Assembly: GCA_002701845.1 (NCBI GenBank)
Contig: NZXG01000059.1
Location: forward strand, 62,001 to 126,000
Source: Pseudomonadales bacterium
GTDB lineage: Bacteria > Pseudomonadota > Gammaproteobacteria > Pseudomonadales > Ketobacteraceae
Direction: 5' to 3'
DNA length: 64,000 nucleotides
How positions within the stretch are numbered: the first letter of the stretch is position 1; each line of letters starts with the position of its first letter. The notes beneath the pieces were generated by a model that was not told where the DNA came from, ran no database searches, and saw only the letters and a list, made by a program, of their open reading frames with translations. This document shows, one piece after another, positions 27,130-35,868 of the stretch. The position numbers were made by a program, and so were the translations under genes.

Positions 27130-28236
27130 TCACAGGCTGGGATCGGCCACCTGTACCACCTCTCCTCCGCGCAGGATGGAGCCTGCCGCTGCGGGAAGAA
27201 CAGCCACTGAATCCGCATTTTCCGTACCGGAAACCGTCGTCACAGCGCTGTCCTGGCTTGCAGCGGCGGGGGCAGCCGGACCGGGCCGGGCCCTGTCGGC
27301 CGCCCGGGGGGCTTCAGCTGCACTGGCGGCGTCTGCCATGGCGTCCACCGGCCCACCATTTGCCATCGGTGTGGCCACCGCTTCCGCCGCTTCCCGGGCG
27401 CTGGCAGCCTGGGCCAGTGCCAGGCGCTGCGCCTGTTGCAGGCGCTCCAGCGTGGCCATCAGCTGGGCCTGACACTGGTTGAACCGGCCCTGTGCCAGGC
27501 TCAGGGCCGCACCGCGGCCACTGCCGGCCGCGAGTTTTTCGGCTTCATTTTGCGCCACCGCCAGGCGCTGCACCACCCCAGCCACCGCCTTGATACCGTT
27601 AGTGGTGGGGCTGCTGGCGGCCGCCAGCTCACGACCGGCATCGCAACTGGCCAGGGCCGTGCTGTAGGCGGCCTGGGCCCGATCCCGGCGTTGTTGCTGC
27701 AGTTGCTGCTGCGCCTGCGCCAGGGCAATTTTTTCCACCAGACGGTCACAGACCCGCAGTCTGACGCCCACCGAGCCTACCCGCAATACGGTGGGGGTGA
27801 TGGCCAGAGCCTGATCCCGCTGCTGCTGGAACTGTTCAAAGGCCGCATTGGCGGTATTCAGATCGGCCCGTTCCAGGGCATCCCGCGCCGCGTTACAACG
27901 GGCCAGCCCCTCCTCCACTAAAGGCATGGCCTCCGCCCGGGCGATATTATCCTCCACCAGCTGGCAGCGACGATGCTCGCGGGCCGCGAAGCTGTTGGTT
28001 TCCAGCAGTCCGGGCTGGATCACCCGAGCCTGTTCCAGATGCGACAAATAACGGTTGAATTGCTCCCGGGCCGCCGCCGTATCGGCGCGACTGAGTTTGG
28101 ATGCCTGGTTACAGTAAGCCACTCCTGAACGAAACACACCATCCGCCGCAGTGGCGGCTGTGTCCTGGGCCATGACGGGGGTCACCATCAGTGCCAGGCT
28201 GGCAATTGCTAACATCCGGTTCTTCATGCTTTTCAT
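27130..28236 (-). CDS. Exported Ala/Gln-rich helical protein of unknown function
   Basis: 368 residues, no family recognised. A signal peptide is clear (MLAIASLALMVTPVMAQ, cut after VMA). The mature part to about residue 290 is almost entirely helical and rich in Ala, Gln and Arg. Cysteines recur at regular positions within short similar segments (GVAYCNQASKL, EHRRCQLVEDN, GLARCNAARDAL, RLRVCDRLVEK, ALASCDAGREL, RFNQCQAQLM), which suggests an internal helical repeat. The last 80 residues are Ala/Pro-rich and disordered. Starts at 28236 or, with the same frame, at 28227. Likely periplasmic; role unknown. Confidence 0.72.
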   Translation of the reverse strand: MKSMKNRMLAIASLALMVTPVMAQDTAATAADGVFRSGVAYCNQASKLSRADTAAAREQFNRYLSHLEQARVIQPGLLETNSFAAREHRRCQLVEDNIARAEAMPLVEEGLARCNAARDALERADLNTANAAFEQFQQQRDQALAITPTVLRVGSVGVRLRVCDRLVEKIALAQAQQQLQQQRRDRAQAAYSTALASCDAGRELAAASSPTTNGIKAVAGVVQRLAVAQNEAEKLAAGSGRGAALSLAQGRFNQCQAQLMATLERLQQAQRLALAQAASAREAAEAVATPMANGGPVDAMADAASAAEAPRAADRARPGPAAPAAASQDSAVTTVSGTENADSVAVLPAAAGSILRGGEVVQVADPSL

Positions 28237-28392
28237 CCTTTAACTGACGAACTGTTGCTATCCACAAGGCTAGCAGTGATCCCCCGGGGATGACGCCGAA
28301 AAGGTTGATAGACCGCACAGGGAAGCAGGCACTGAGTGGCATTTACAAAGGTTGGTGCCGACACTGTGATTCAGTGCACAGCGGTGGTGTGA

Positions 28393-28420
28393 TTGAAAAA
28401 GCCCAGCAGGGGAGTAGAAT
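28393..28420 (+). promoter_or_regulatory. Probable cysK promoter
   Basis: TTGAAA (28393-28398) and TAGAAT (28415-28420) are separated by 16 bases, ending 36 bases before the cysK ATG. A short imperfect inverted repeat, CACTG then CAGTG, lies upstream around 28360-28375 and could be a regulator site; I could not match it to CysB. Confidence 0.6.
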
Positions 28421-28456
28421 CGGTGGGCAATCGCCGCAACCTTCAGGAACCTCATC

Positions 28457-29425
28457 ATGGCTAAGATTTACGACGATAATTCCCTGACCATCGGCAACAC
28501 GCCTTTGGTGCGGTTAAAGCACCTCACCTCTCACAATGTGCTGGCCAAAATTGAAAGCCGCAACCCCGCGTTTTCGGTGAAATGCCGCATTGGCGCTAAT
28601 ATGGTGTGGCAGGCGGAAAAGGACGGCCTGCTAAAGCCGGGGATGGAACTGGTGGAACCCACCAGCGGTAATACCGGGATTGCGCTGGCGTTTGTGTGCG
28701 CTGCCCGCGGCTATGTTTTGACCCTCACCATGCCCGCCACCATGAGCCTGGAACGGCGCAAGGTACTGAAAGCACTGGGGGCGAATCTGGTACTGACGGA
28801 AGGCCCTAAAGGCATGAAAGGGGCCATCGACAGGGCGGAGGAAATTGTTGCGAACAGCAACGGCAAAGCCATTATGCTGCAGCAGTTTGATAACCCCGCC
28901 AACCCCGCCATTCATGAGCGGACCACCGGCCCCGAGATCTGGAACGACACCGACGGCGAAGTGGACATTCTGGTGGCCGGTGTGGGCACTGGCGGCACCA
29001 TTACCGGGGTCAGCCGTTACCTCAAGCACAGCTGTGGCAAAGCCATTCAGGCGGTGGCGGTGGAGCCGGTGGACTCGCCGGTGATTACCCAGACCATGGC
29101 AGGCCAGGAGCCCACCCCGGCGCCCCATAAAATTCAGGGCATCGGCGCCGGTTTCGTGCCCAAAAATCTGGACCTGAGCGTGGTGGACGCGGTGGAACAG
29201 GTGAGTAACGAAGACGCCATTGAGTTCGCGAAATTGCTGGCGGAAAAAGAGGGCATTCTGGCGGGTATATCCTGCGGTGCGGCTTTGTGTGCCGCCTTGC
29301 GGGTGGCGGAAAAACCGGAGAACAACGGCAAGACCACCGTGGTGGTGCTGCCGGACTCCGGGGAACGCTACCTCAGCTCGGTGTTATTCCAGGATGTGTT
29401 CGGCGACGCGGAAAACGTTCAATAA
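28457..29425 (+). CDS. cysK: Cysteine synthase A (O-acetylserine sulfhydrylase)
   Basis: 322-residue PLP enzyme that makes cysteine from O-acetylserine and sulfide. [11 protein letters not shown] carries the PLP lysine (K42); [14 protein letters not shown] binds substrate; [18 protein letters not shown] binds the cofactor phosphate; [12 protein letters not shown] is near the C-terminus. The family's usual IGxTPLVxL motif reads IGNTPLVRL at residues 12-20. Length is standard. The sequence FSVKCRIG is the CysK form seen in gammaproteobacteria. It is divergent from the exported unknown and convergent with the PilZ gene, with a terminator-like hairpin at 29448. Confidence 0.94.
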   Translation: MAKIYDDNSLTIGNTPLVRLKHLTSHNVLAKIESRNPAFSVKCRIGANMVWQAEKDGLLKPGMELVEPTSGNTGIALAFVCAARGYVLTLTMPATMSLERRKVLKALGANLVLTEGPKGMKGAIDRAEEIVANSNGKAIMLQQFDNPANPAIHERTTGPEIWNDTDGEVDILVAGVGTGGTITGVSRYLKHSCGKAIQAVAVEPVDSPVITQTMAGQEPTPAPHKIQGIGAGFVPKNLDLSVVDAVEQVSNEDAIEFAKLLAEKEGILAGISCGAALCAALRVAEKPENNGKTTVVVLPDSGERYLSSVLFQDVFGDAENVQ

Positions 29426-29447
29426 CCAGCCCCGGCAGTCACTTCGA

Positions 29448-29489
29448 CCCCCGCGTCAATCTCCGTCTTGACGATGGGGGGCGGGTTTT
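29448..29489 (+). terminator. Possible cysK terminator
   Basis: An inner stem GTCAA/TTGAC (29455-29459 with 29468-29472) is flanked by CCCCC and GGGGG and followed by GGGTTTT ending at 29489. The stem is interrupted by an internal loop, so it is a moderate candidate. It overlaps the end of the convergent PilZ gene. Confidence 0.45.
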
Positions 29490-29830
29490 CGTGCCACCCT
29501 GTCAGCCCAGGCCTGATAATCGGTATTGTCCCCGGCAAAGATTTCAAACCCGGCAAAATACCAGCCATCGTCGCCACCAGGCGCAATCCACTTTAATTCC
29601 GCTGTGAGAAAGTAGCGCTCCACTTCGCCGGTGAGCTCCACCAGAATATCGGTAATCAGCCCCTGTTCCACCGGCTCACTCATATAGAGCTTGAGGCCGG
29701 ACGCGGAAAGGTCGACAGTCTCGCAGGCAATCACTTTTTGAATAAAGTCGCCTTCCTCATCGGCCAGCGTCAGCTCCAGATAAGCATCGGCGGTTCGGGT
29801 CTGACGTTTTTGGCGCCGTTGTTCGTCCAT
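29456..29830 (-). CDS. PilZ domain protein
   Basis: 124 residues. The N-terminus has QKRQTRTADAY (arginine motif, spacing KRQTR) and the second motif is DLSASGLKLYM (DxSxxG), so c-di-GMP binding is plausible. The rest is strand-rich (DILVELTGEVERYFLTAELKWI, WYFAGFEIF), ending in a basic tail. It follows the DUF1631 gene by 15 bases and is the last gene of a run with DUF1631 and HIT genes. A DUF1631/PilZ operon may indicate a shared second-messenger role, but that is inference. Confidence 0.82.
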   Translation of the reverse strand: MDEQRRQKRQTRTADAYLELTLADEEGDFIQKVIACETVDLSASGLKLYMSEPVEQGLITDILVELTGEVERYFLTAELKWIAPGGDDGWYFAGFEIFAGDNTDYQAWADRVARKPAPHRQDGD

Positions 29831-29845
29831 TGTGGTTCCTCTTTT

Positions 29846-31714
29846 TTACCCCTGTTTTTCCTGCTGAATGCTGCGGACGATTCGCTCCAGGGAACTGTCA
29901 AAACCACGTCCCGTATCCACGATGCTCACCACACCCAGTACCAGTAAACGGGCCAGCTCCCGTCGCTGTATTTCCATGACTTTGATACCCAGGCGATTGA
30001 CGAATACCAGTTTGTCACTGGCCTTGATACGGACCGCCAGTTTGCATCGCTGTTCGCCCTGGGTGGTCTCCTGGCTCAGCCAGCCACCCACCTGCAGGGC
30101 ATCGATGGCCGCCAAAGCGGAGTTCATTTCCTCTTCAGTGACTTCCCGCGCCGGCAGGTAATCCGGGTAATCTTCCGGCTCGGCAGAGGTGAGCGGGGTG
30201 GCGGGGTCCACCGCTGTGACACCGGTAGCCGGGGTTTGCGGTGTCTCCTCGACGGTACCCTCCCCCGGCGCGGGTGCCGGTGACACCGGATCAGCGGTCT
30301 GCGTCACCTGCGCCTGCGCCACAACAGGTTCCGGCGACTGCGCTCGACGGCGTTTTTGTGCCTGCTGCTGGTCCTGCCATTGCCGGTATAGCCGCTGCAA
30401 CGCCGCGTCCAGTTCCCGATCCCAGAACCATTGTTCCGCCACCAGCTGCACGACTCCCCCTTCCAGCCCCAGAGCCAGTTGCACTGCGGTTTTCCTGGCC
30501 ACCGAACTGCCGGTCTGACTGATCAGCACCCAGGGCTCTTCCGCCGCTCCCTTCAGCACGATCCGGCATAACTCGTAACCCCCACCGGCGGTGCGCAATC
30601 GCAGCCAGGCACCCTCCTCCAGCGCGTCGATGGCTTCCATTGACTTGGCCGACACCCGGATCAGCTGCGCTTCCAGCACGGCAGGATCGGGTTGCGGTAT
30701 CGCCGCCAACACCCCGGTCTCGGGCACCGCCCCATTTACCAGCGCCGTCAGCGCCAGTTCCAGGGGCTCCAGGGCGGTGTCCCGGCCGGCGCTGTCATCC
30801 GCCACACTCAACAGCAGATCGCGCAGATTGCGCATCAACACCGGGAAAAACGTGCGATGCTGTTCCATTTGCTGCCCTTGCAGACAATCCTCACACAAGG
30901 CCACCAGAGATTCCGACGTGCGCAGTTGCCGTTTCCAGGTGGCACCCTGTTCACCCTCCCGTTGTGACACCAGACGCAGGGAGCGACGCCATTCTCCATG
31001 TAAAAACTGATTGACCGCCAGCGGCAGCATCCGGCCGGCGGCAATGCGATTCAACTCCCGAATCACCCGGGGTTCCGCCACCTGTTCGCGCTGGCGCCGG
31101 ATTTCCAATTCCCGTAACCGGCCCTGAATCCGCTGTACTTTTTCGGTTTCACCGGCGAACCAGCTCTGCGCTTCGATACAGATACTGTTAACCTGGCCGA
31201 TCCTGCCACTGAACTGCGTCAGCAGGCGATCGGCAAATTGCTGCAAGCGCTGCCGTCGCTCGTTACCCCGCGCGGTGTCGGTGCTGCTCAGCAGTAATTG
31301 ATAGGACTGATTGAGAAACCGGCGCAGCAGATTCTGGCGGGCGAAAAAGAAGGAATAATCCATCAGTGCGTAGCGGATCACCGGTATTCGCAACCGGGCA
31401 AACCAGTGCCTGGCCTCGGCATCGGTTTCCCACTCCATCGCACAGCGGTCAAACAATTGATCCAGTAGCACGATGGCGCCCCAGTCCGCGGTGGACACCG
31501 GTAACGCCACCGGCATCTCCGCACACAACGGTATTAACTGTCCGCTGCAGCTGTCCGCCAACGGGTCGGCATCGTGCTGGGCCTGCTGCAACTTATCAAA
31601 CAACAATGCCAACCCATGACGGGAGCGCTGAGGAACCAGACGCACCACATCAGTGGCGGGCGCCGTGGCCGCCAGACCCAATATTTCCACCACCAGACGG
31701 GCACCGATGCGCAT
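29846..31714 (-). CDS. DUF1631 family protein
   Basis: 622 residues from the ATG at 31714, five bases after the HIT stop; the longer frame to 31834 overlaps the HIT gene and is unlikely to be used. It is cytoplasmic. The N-terminal half is helical (LLDQLFDRCAMEWETDAEARHWFARLRIPVIRYALMDYSFFF), as in DUF1631 proteins, and the central region is rich in Gln/Arg coils. Between about residues 470 and 540 is a Pro/Ala/Glu-rich linker (PVSPAPAPGEGTVEETPQTP). The C-terminal 100 residues form a compact domain (GGWLSQETTQGEQRCKLAVRIKA). Function unknown; the family is common in Pseudomonadales. Confidence 0.85.
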   Translation of the reverse strand: MRIGARLVVEILGLAATAPATDVVRLVPQRSRHGLALLFDKLQQAQHDADPLADSCSGQLIPLCAEMPVALPVSTADWGAIVLLDQLFDRCAMEWETDAEARHWFARLRIPVIRYALMDYSFFFARQNLLRRFLNQSYQLLLSSTDTARGNERRQRLQQFADRLLTQFSGRIGQVNSICIEAQSWFAGETEKVQRIQGRLRELEIRRQREQVAEPRVIRELNRIAAGRMLPLAVNQFLHGEWRRSLRLVSQREGEQGATWKRQLRTSESLVALCEDCLQGQQMEQHRTFFPVLMRNLRDLLLSVADDSAGRDTALEPLELALTALVNGAVPETGVLAAIPQPDPAVLEAQLIRVSAKSMEAIDALEEGAWLRLRTAGGGYELCRIVLKGAAEEPWVLISQTGSSVARKTAVQLALGLEGGVVQLVAEQWFWDRELDAALQRLYRQWQDQQQAQKRRRAQSPEPVVAQAQVTQTADPVSPAPAPGEGTVEETPQTPATGVTAVDPATPLTSAEPEDYPDYLPAREVTEEEMNSALAAIDALQVGGWLSQETTQGEQRCKLAVRIKASDKLVFVNRLGIKVMEIQRRELARLLVLGVVSIVDTGRGFDSSLERIVRSIQQEKQG

Positions 31715-31719
31715 GAGGT

Positions 31720-32190
31720 TCAGCCGGAAATCCGGGTTGGCAGATGCCGGCGCAATTCCGCCGCCTGCTGTTGCAGTCGGCGGTGACGGGCCGACTTGCC
31801 AAAATGATTGAGATAGCGGGTGGCAAAAGACCATAGCGCCCGCTGTAAATCCCCCTGTTTACGGGGCAACACATGAAAGTGCACATGAGGCACGTGCTGA
31901 TTGGCGGCCGGCCCATCGTTCAGAAACAGGTTGTTGCCGTCACAGGGCAGTGCGCTGGCTTTCTGGGCCAGGATCACCTGATGACAGACTTCCATCAGAT
32001 GGGCGCGCAAGGCCGGGGCCAGTTGCTCCAGCCACATGGCGTGCTGGCGGGGAATCACCAGCACATGGCCCGGTCGCATGGGATATAGATCCATGAATGC
32101 CAGCACCAAATCATCTTCATATACCAGGCTGGCCGGCGCCTGGTTCCGCGCAATCGCGCAGAATACGCAGTCTGGCACAGATTCAGACAT
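31720..32190 (-). CDS. HIT family nucleotide-binding protein
   Basis: 156 residues from the ATG at 32190, which has GAGGA four bases upstream and begins MSESVPDCVFCAIARNQ; longer starts (32211, 32214) run into the stop of the VWA gene. The histidine triad NQHVPHVHFHVLPR, the early DCVFC and LVYEDDLVLAFMDLYPMRPGHVLVIPR are typical. Such proteins hydrolyse or transfer nucleotidyl groups (Hint-like), here perhaps a branch near Hit/FHIT. The C-terminal 40 residues are basic and helical, longer than the minimal fold. Substrate unknown. Confidence 0.9.
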   Translation of the reverse strand: MSESVPDCVFCAIARNQAPASLVYEDDLVLAFMDLYPMRPGHVLVIPRQHAMWLEQLAPALRAHLMEVCHQVILAQKASALPCDGNNLFLNDGPAANQHVPHVHFHVLPRKQGDLQRALWSFATRYLNHFGKSARHRRLQQQAAELRRHLPTRISG

Positions 32191-32210
32191 AGCTTCCTCA
32201 GACACTGCCA

Positions 32211-34688
32211 TCAATCCTTGCTGGGATTATCCAGCATGAATTCGTCGTGATCAAAATCGGGGTACTTATCAGCACCGTCGTCGTCTTCCGTCCCGGGGTC
32301 CGCCGCCGCGGACGACTTTTCCGCCACATCCTTGTCCCCGGCTGCAGCGGTCTCCGCCGCTTCCTGATCCGGGAATACCGTGGGTTGTTCCAGCATTTCA
32401 TCAATGGTCTGATTGAGCTGTTCTTCAGTCTGTTCCCGGGCCTCATGTTCACTGAGCATCAGGTCCAGATCCTCCAGACTGTCAGCGTCCAGTTCATCGT
32501 CCACTTCGATCAGCTCATCCTCCACCAGATCATCCAGCGGCTCGGCGTCATTGACATAGGCGGCCTCCGGTTCCTCTGCTTCGGCCTCCGGCGCCGGTGC
32601 GGCATGGGCGCCTGCGTCCGCCTCCGCGACGCGAACCTGGGTGGCCTCTTCATCCGCCAGCGCAGGGTCCTGAGTGGGCTCCGCGGACGCCTCTGCGGTT
32701 GCCTCGGCAGTGGCGCTGACCGGCGTCCGCTGTTGCTGCAGGCGGGTGATTTCCTCCACCACTTCATCCTGCTCGGCGGCGGTGCGCCGCAGAAACTTCA
32801 GATAGACAAAGATGCCGCCGCCGATCACCAGCACATTACCCATCACAATGGCGCCCACCAGCCACCAGAACCGGTTATCCGTACTCTGCTGCTCCGGCTC
32901 CCCCTGATCCAGCTCCCCGGTAAGTTCTGCGGGCACGTCCATCACCGGTTCCGGCTCTGGTAGCGTCTCAGCCAATGGCGGCACATCCTCCGGCGGCAGT
33001 TCCGGCACTTCCAGATCCACATCCAGGCTGGGTATTTCCATAGCGGCGGCATCAAAGGTTTGAGTCGGCTCCAGGGGCGTCTGCTCTGCTTCCGGCGCCG
33101 CCGCCATCATGCCCAGGGGGGTATAGTCCAGCGTATAGGGCCCCTGGACCAGTTCAAACTCCCCCCCATTGGCGGAACTGCCGGTGACGCGGATCAGCAC
33201 CTCGTATACCCCCAGGGAATCGCCGGGTGGGACGTCGATGCGATATTGACCGGCAGCGGTCTGTATCCCACTCTGGATGCTTTTCTCGCCGTTGGGGCCG
33301 GTGATCTGGGCCAACAGTTCGAGCTGCTCCGGATCCACCAGCCCGGCCACCGGCTCCACCTGCAGGTAGCGCAGCACCTCTCCATCCTGATCGCGGTATT
33401 GGGTTTCCACCTTCAACACCTCCCGATACACGGTCACCGGCAGGGTCTTTTTGCGCTTGAAGGTTTTGCCATCCACCAGCACGCTGAACTGATGCTGCCC
33501 CGCCGTGATGGTGCGGCCCAGCCGCGCCTGGTAAACCCCGTCTTCCGGCACCACTTTGGTACCGTCGTTGTCCTCGGACAGTTTTCCCTCGAAGGTTTCC
33601 CCGTCCGCGGTGGTCTGACGGAAGGTGATATCCATCAACTCCAGAAAGTTGGGGTTGGTAATGTTGCGGCCGTATTCCTGCAGCGACATCTGCATGGTCA
33701 GCCGCTCGCCCTCCAGTACATTCTCCGGCAGGCCACTCATGACCACCTGCAAATCGGACACCACGGTGACGCGGTTATTGGGATCCAGGTCCCCCATCAC
33801 CTGCCAGCTGCCGGGGGCGGGATTGTACACCGTGATCAAATCGTAACGCGGGTCGGCAAACCAACTGAGGTTACGGCTGCCCTGCTCCTCACTGTAGGTG
33901 ACCCCCTCGGGGCTGATCAACTGAGTGGGTCCGGCGCCGGGCTGACGGAAGATCAGGGCCGTGAACTCGCGCACCGAATCATCGATGGCAAAGCGGTCGC
34001 CTTCCAGCGGGACCTGTTCCGGCTGGTTGGCACGGTCGGACGCGGCCACGAACACTTCCAGCAATTCGTCGGCATTGCGGGCCAGGGAAAAAGTACCACC
34101 GGTTTGTAACGCCAGGGCTTCGAGAAATTGCCGGTCAGCGGCTTCGGACAGGGCCACGGCATGCACCCGAAACCCGGACTGCTTCAGCCGGGGTACCAGG
34201 GACTGCAGAATACGTTGGGTTTCCGCCCGGTTTTGCGCCGGGTCCTTGGCGATGTCCACTTTGCCATCGGACAGCAGCACAATAGTGCGCTCGGTGTCGG
34301 GATCGGGACGGGTCTGCCCCTGCATGGCCCGCTCCAGGGCACCACCGATATTGGTAAAGAGTCCCGCGGAATTGATGGCTTCCAGGCGCTCCACGGCCTG
34401 CGCCTGCCACTCCGGAGAGACCTTGGCCAGGGGCACCAGATTGTTGACGTATTGACCGAAAGTCCAGACCCCGAACGCACTGCCGTCGCTGGCCAGTTTT
34501 AGTAATAGCTTGGCCGCGGGCAACCGCAGATTCTCGGGGTCGGTCTGTTTCATACTGCCGGATATGTCGATCAGCACCCGCATATCGGGCCGGGGCTCGG
34601 CCGCATGCAGGCTCGGCGCCACCACCAGTGACACCCACAACAGAATCACATACAGCAAACCGGAAACCGGGGGCAATCTCACGGGCAC
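32211..34688 (-). CDS. Membrane-anchored VWA domain protein with acidic C-terminal region
   Basis: 825 residues. A signal peptide (LLYVILLWVSLVVAPSLHA) is followed by a VWA domain whose metal site is RVLIDISGSMKQTDPENLR, then TIVLLSDGKVD. The middle (residues about 230-590) is beta-rich and repetitive in character. One transmembrane helix (WLVGAIVMGNVLVIGGGIFVYLKF) lies near residue 630, followed by an Ala/Glu-rich acidic cytoplasmic tail of about 180 residues. The layout resembles a VWA family of gammaproteobacteria (TIGR03503-like), which I cannot confirm. Starts with GTG at 34688 or, preceded by GGAG five bases upstream, GTG at 34682. It heads a run with HIT, DUF1631 and PilZ genes. Confidence 0.85.
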   Translation of the reverse strand: MPVRLPPVSGLLYVILLWVSLVVAPSLHAAEPRPDMRVLIDISGSMKQTDPENLRLPAAKLLLKLASDGSAFGVWTFGQYVNNLVPLAKVSPEWQAQAVERLEAINSAGLFTNIGGALERAMQGQTRPDPDTERTIVLLSDGKVDIAKDPAQNRAETQRILQSLVPRLKQSGFRVHAVALSEAADRQFLEALALQTGGTFSLARNADELLEVFVAASDRANQPEQVPLEGDRFAIDDSVREFTALIFRQPGAGPTQLISPEGVTYSEEQGSRNLSWFADPRYDLITVYNPAPGSWQVMGDLDPNNRVTVVSDLQVVMSGLPENVLEGERLTMQMSLQEYGRNITNPNFLELMDITFRQTTADGETFEGKLSEDNDGTKVVPEDGVYQARLGRTITAGQHQFSVLVDGKTFKRKKTLPVTVYREVLKVETQYRDQDGEVLRYLQVEPVAGLVDPEQLELLAQITGPNGEKSIQSGIQTAAGQYRIDVPPGDSLGVYEVLIRVTGSSANGGEFELVQGPYTLDYTPLGMMAAAPEAEQTPLEPTQTFDAAAMEIPSLDVDLEVPELPPEDVPPLAETLPEPEPVMDVPAELTGELDQGEPEQQSTDNRFWWLVGAIVMGNVLVIGGGIFVYLKFLRRTAAEQDEVVEEITRLQQQRTPVSATAEATAEASAEPTQDPALADEEATQVRVAEADAGAHAAPAPEAEAEEPEAAYVNDAEPLDDLVEDELIEVDDELDADSLEDLDLMLSEHEAREQTEEQLNQTIDEMLEQPTVFPDQEAAETAAAGDKDVAEKSSAAADPGTEDDDGADKYPDFDHDEFMLDNPSKD

Positions 34689-34796
34689 TCCGTCACCACT
34701 TACTACACCAATTGCAATTAGTTATAGCAGTTCTGACGATATTTTCCTGAGATGGGCCTGAATTAGTGGGGCCAAACCCTTGAACAACCGGACTTT

Positions 34797-35147
34797 TCAG
34801 CCGGTCTCCGTGGGCTTGCGCTGCCAGCGCTGCCACAGGTAATCCGCCAGCACCACCAGCAGGCCAAGCACCAGGGCATAGATCAGATAGGGCAGACTGC
34901 GGGCCGGGTCACCGGCTTCCACCAGGGTGGCATCCCACAGCAACACGAACAGCGCCGGCGCCCACGGGTCCATGCCCGCGGCCACCGGCGCTGGAATCAG
35001 CAGGGGGGCCGCCACCATCACCCGCAGCAGGTGCCGCAGGGGCGCCAGGGGAAGCGGCCGCGTCAGCCGCCACCAAACCGCCAGGGCGCCGGCCACCCCC
35101 AGCAGATAGACACCCCAGGCCATGGCGTATTCCGTGGAATCCAGCAT
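34797..35147 (-). CDS. Small inner-membrane protein of unknown function
   Basis: 116 residues with four likely membrane helices (YAMAWGVYLLGVAGALAVWW, HLLRVMVAAPLLIPAPVAA, WAPALFVLLWDATLV, LIYALVLGLLVVLADYLW) and a short basic C-terminus. I recognise no domain, though small proteins of this kind occur beside ycgN and ycgL in related bacteria. The ATG at 35147 has GAGGAA nine bases upstream, better than the GTG at 35156. It follows ycgN by about 20 bases on the same strand and may be the last gene of the rnd-ycgL-ycgN operon. Confidence 0.75.
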   Translation of the reverse strand: MLDSTEYAMAWGVYLLGVAGALAVWWRLTRPLPLAPLRHLLRVMVAAPLLIPAPVAAGMDPWAPALFVLLWDATLVEAGDPARSLPYLIYALVLGLLVVLADYLWQRWQRKPTETG

Positions 35148-35168
35148 GGTGAACACTTCCTCTCTTGA

Positions 35169-35609
35169 TTAATAGTCAACCCAGCGCACGATATGTTCTT
35201 CCCATTGCTCCTCGGGCACCCAATGATCCGGGATCGCCCGCCCGCGCACGGAAATGCCCGCCCGGTGCACGGAGTCCGGATCGCCACTGACCAGGGGATG
35301 CCAGGGGGCCAGGGGGCGGCCCTCAGCCAGGCTGCGATAAGCGCAGGTATAGGGCAGCCAGTGAAACGAACTCATGTCCTCCAGCCGCACCTTGATACAG
35401 TCCGGCACCCGGGCAAAGCGGTGTTCGTAGTCCCGGCAGCGGCTCTGCTCGATATCCAACAACTCGCAGGCCAGGCGAGTATAGTAAACGGTCCCACTGT
35501 CTTCATCTTCCAGTTTTTGCAGACAGCACAAGGCGCAGCCATCGCACAGGGCCTCCCACTCCGCACTGTTCATCCGGGCCAGGCTTTTGGTCTCCCAGAA
35601 GCCGGCCAT
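35169..35609 (-). CDS. ycgN: YcgN family cysteine-cluster protein (UPF0260)
   Basis: 146 residues. The cysteines are arranged as in the family: [12 protein letters not shown] near the N-terminus, [21 protein letters not shown] and [11 protein letters not shown]. The conserved end [12 protein letters not shown]-like segment is present ([14 protein letters not shown]). A metal cluster is likely, but the function is not known. The start at 35609 lies two bases from the stop of ycgL, so the two are in an operon with rnd, the conserved order in gammaproteobacteria. Confidence 0.9.
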   Translation of the reverse strand: MAGFWETKSLARMNSAEWEALCDGCALCCLQKLEDEDSGTVYYTRLACELLDIEQSRCRDYEHRFARVPDCIKVRLEDMSSFHWLPYTCAYRSLAEGRPLAPWHPLVSGDPDSVHRAGISVRGRAIPDHWVPEEQWEEHIVRWVDY

Positions 35610-35610
35610 G

Positions 35611-35868
35611 TTACCAGGCCACCTGCTTTGGCGGCAGCTGCAGGTAGTAGCCTTGCTGGCGAATACTCAACAGCACCTGGCGGGCATCGGCCCGGGCCAG
35701 TTTCTGCTCCGGGGTCAAGGTCAGATCCAGCACATGACCCGGCGTGCCAAAGCGCTGCAACAGGCTTTCCGGCACCTCGGCAAAAGGCTCGTTCTTGGGA
35801 ACATAAAGGTACATGCCCTCCTGCAGCGGGCTGCGGTACACGGAGCAGAGCATACTCAGATCAGTCAT
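35611..35868 (-). CDS. ycgL: YcgL domain protein
   Basis: 85 residues from the ATG at 35868, which has GGAAG nine bases upstream; the ATG at 35877 has no spacing from that site. The family signature is present: [32 protein letters not shown] and a tail that ends with a proline-rich PPKQVAW. It overlaps the end of rnd by eight bases, which implies translational coupling. YcgL is a small conserved protein with no settled role; linkage to rnd suggests RNA metabolism. Confidence 0.9.
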   Translation of the reverse strand: MTDLSMLCSVYRSPLQEGMYLYVPKNEPFAEVPESLLQRFGTPGHVLDLTLTPEQKLARADARQVLLSIRQQGYYLQLPPKQVAW

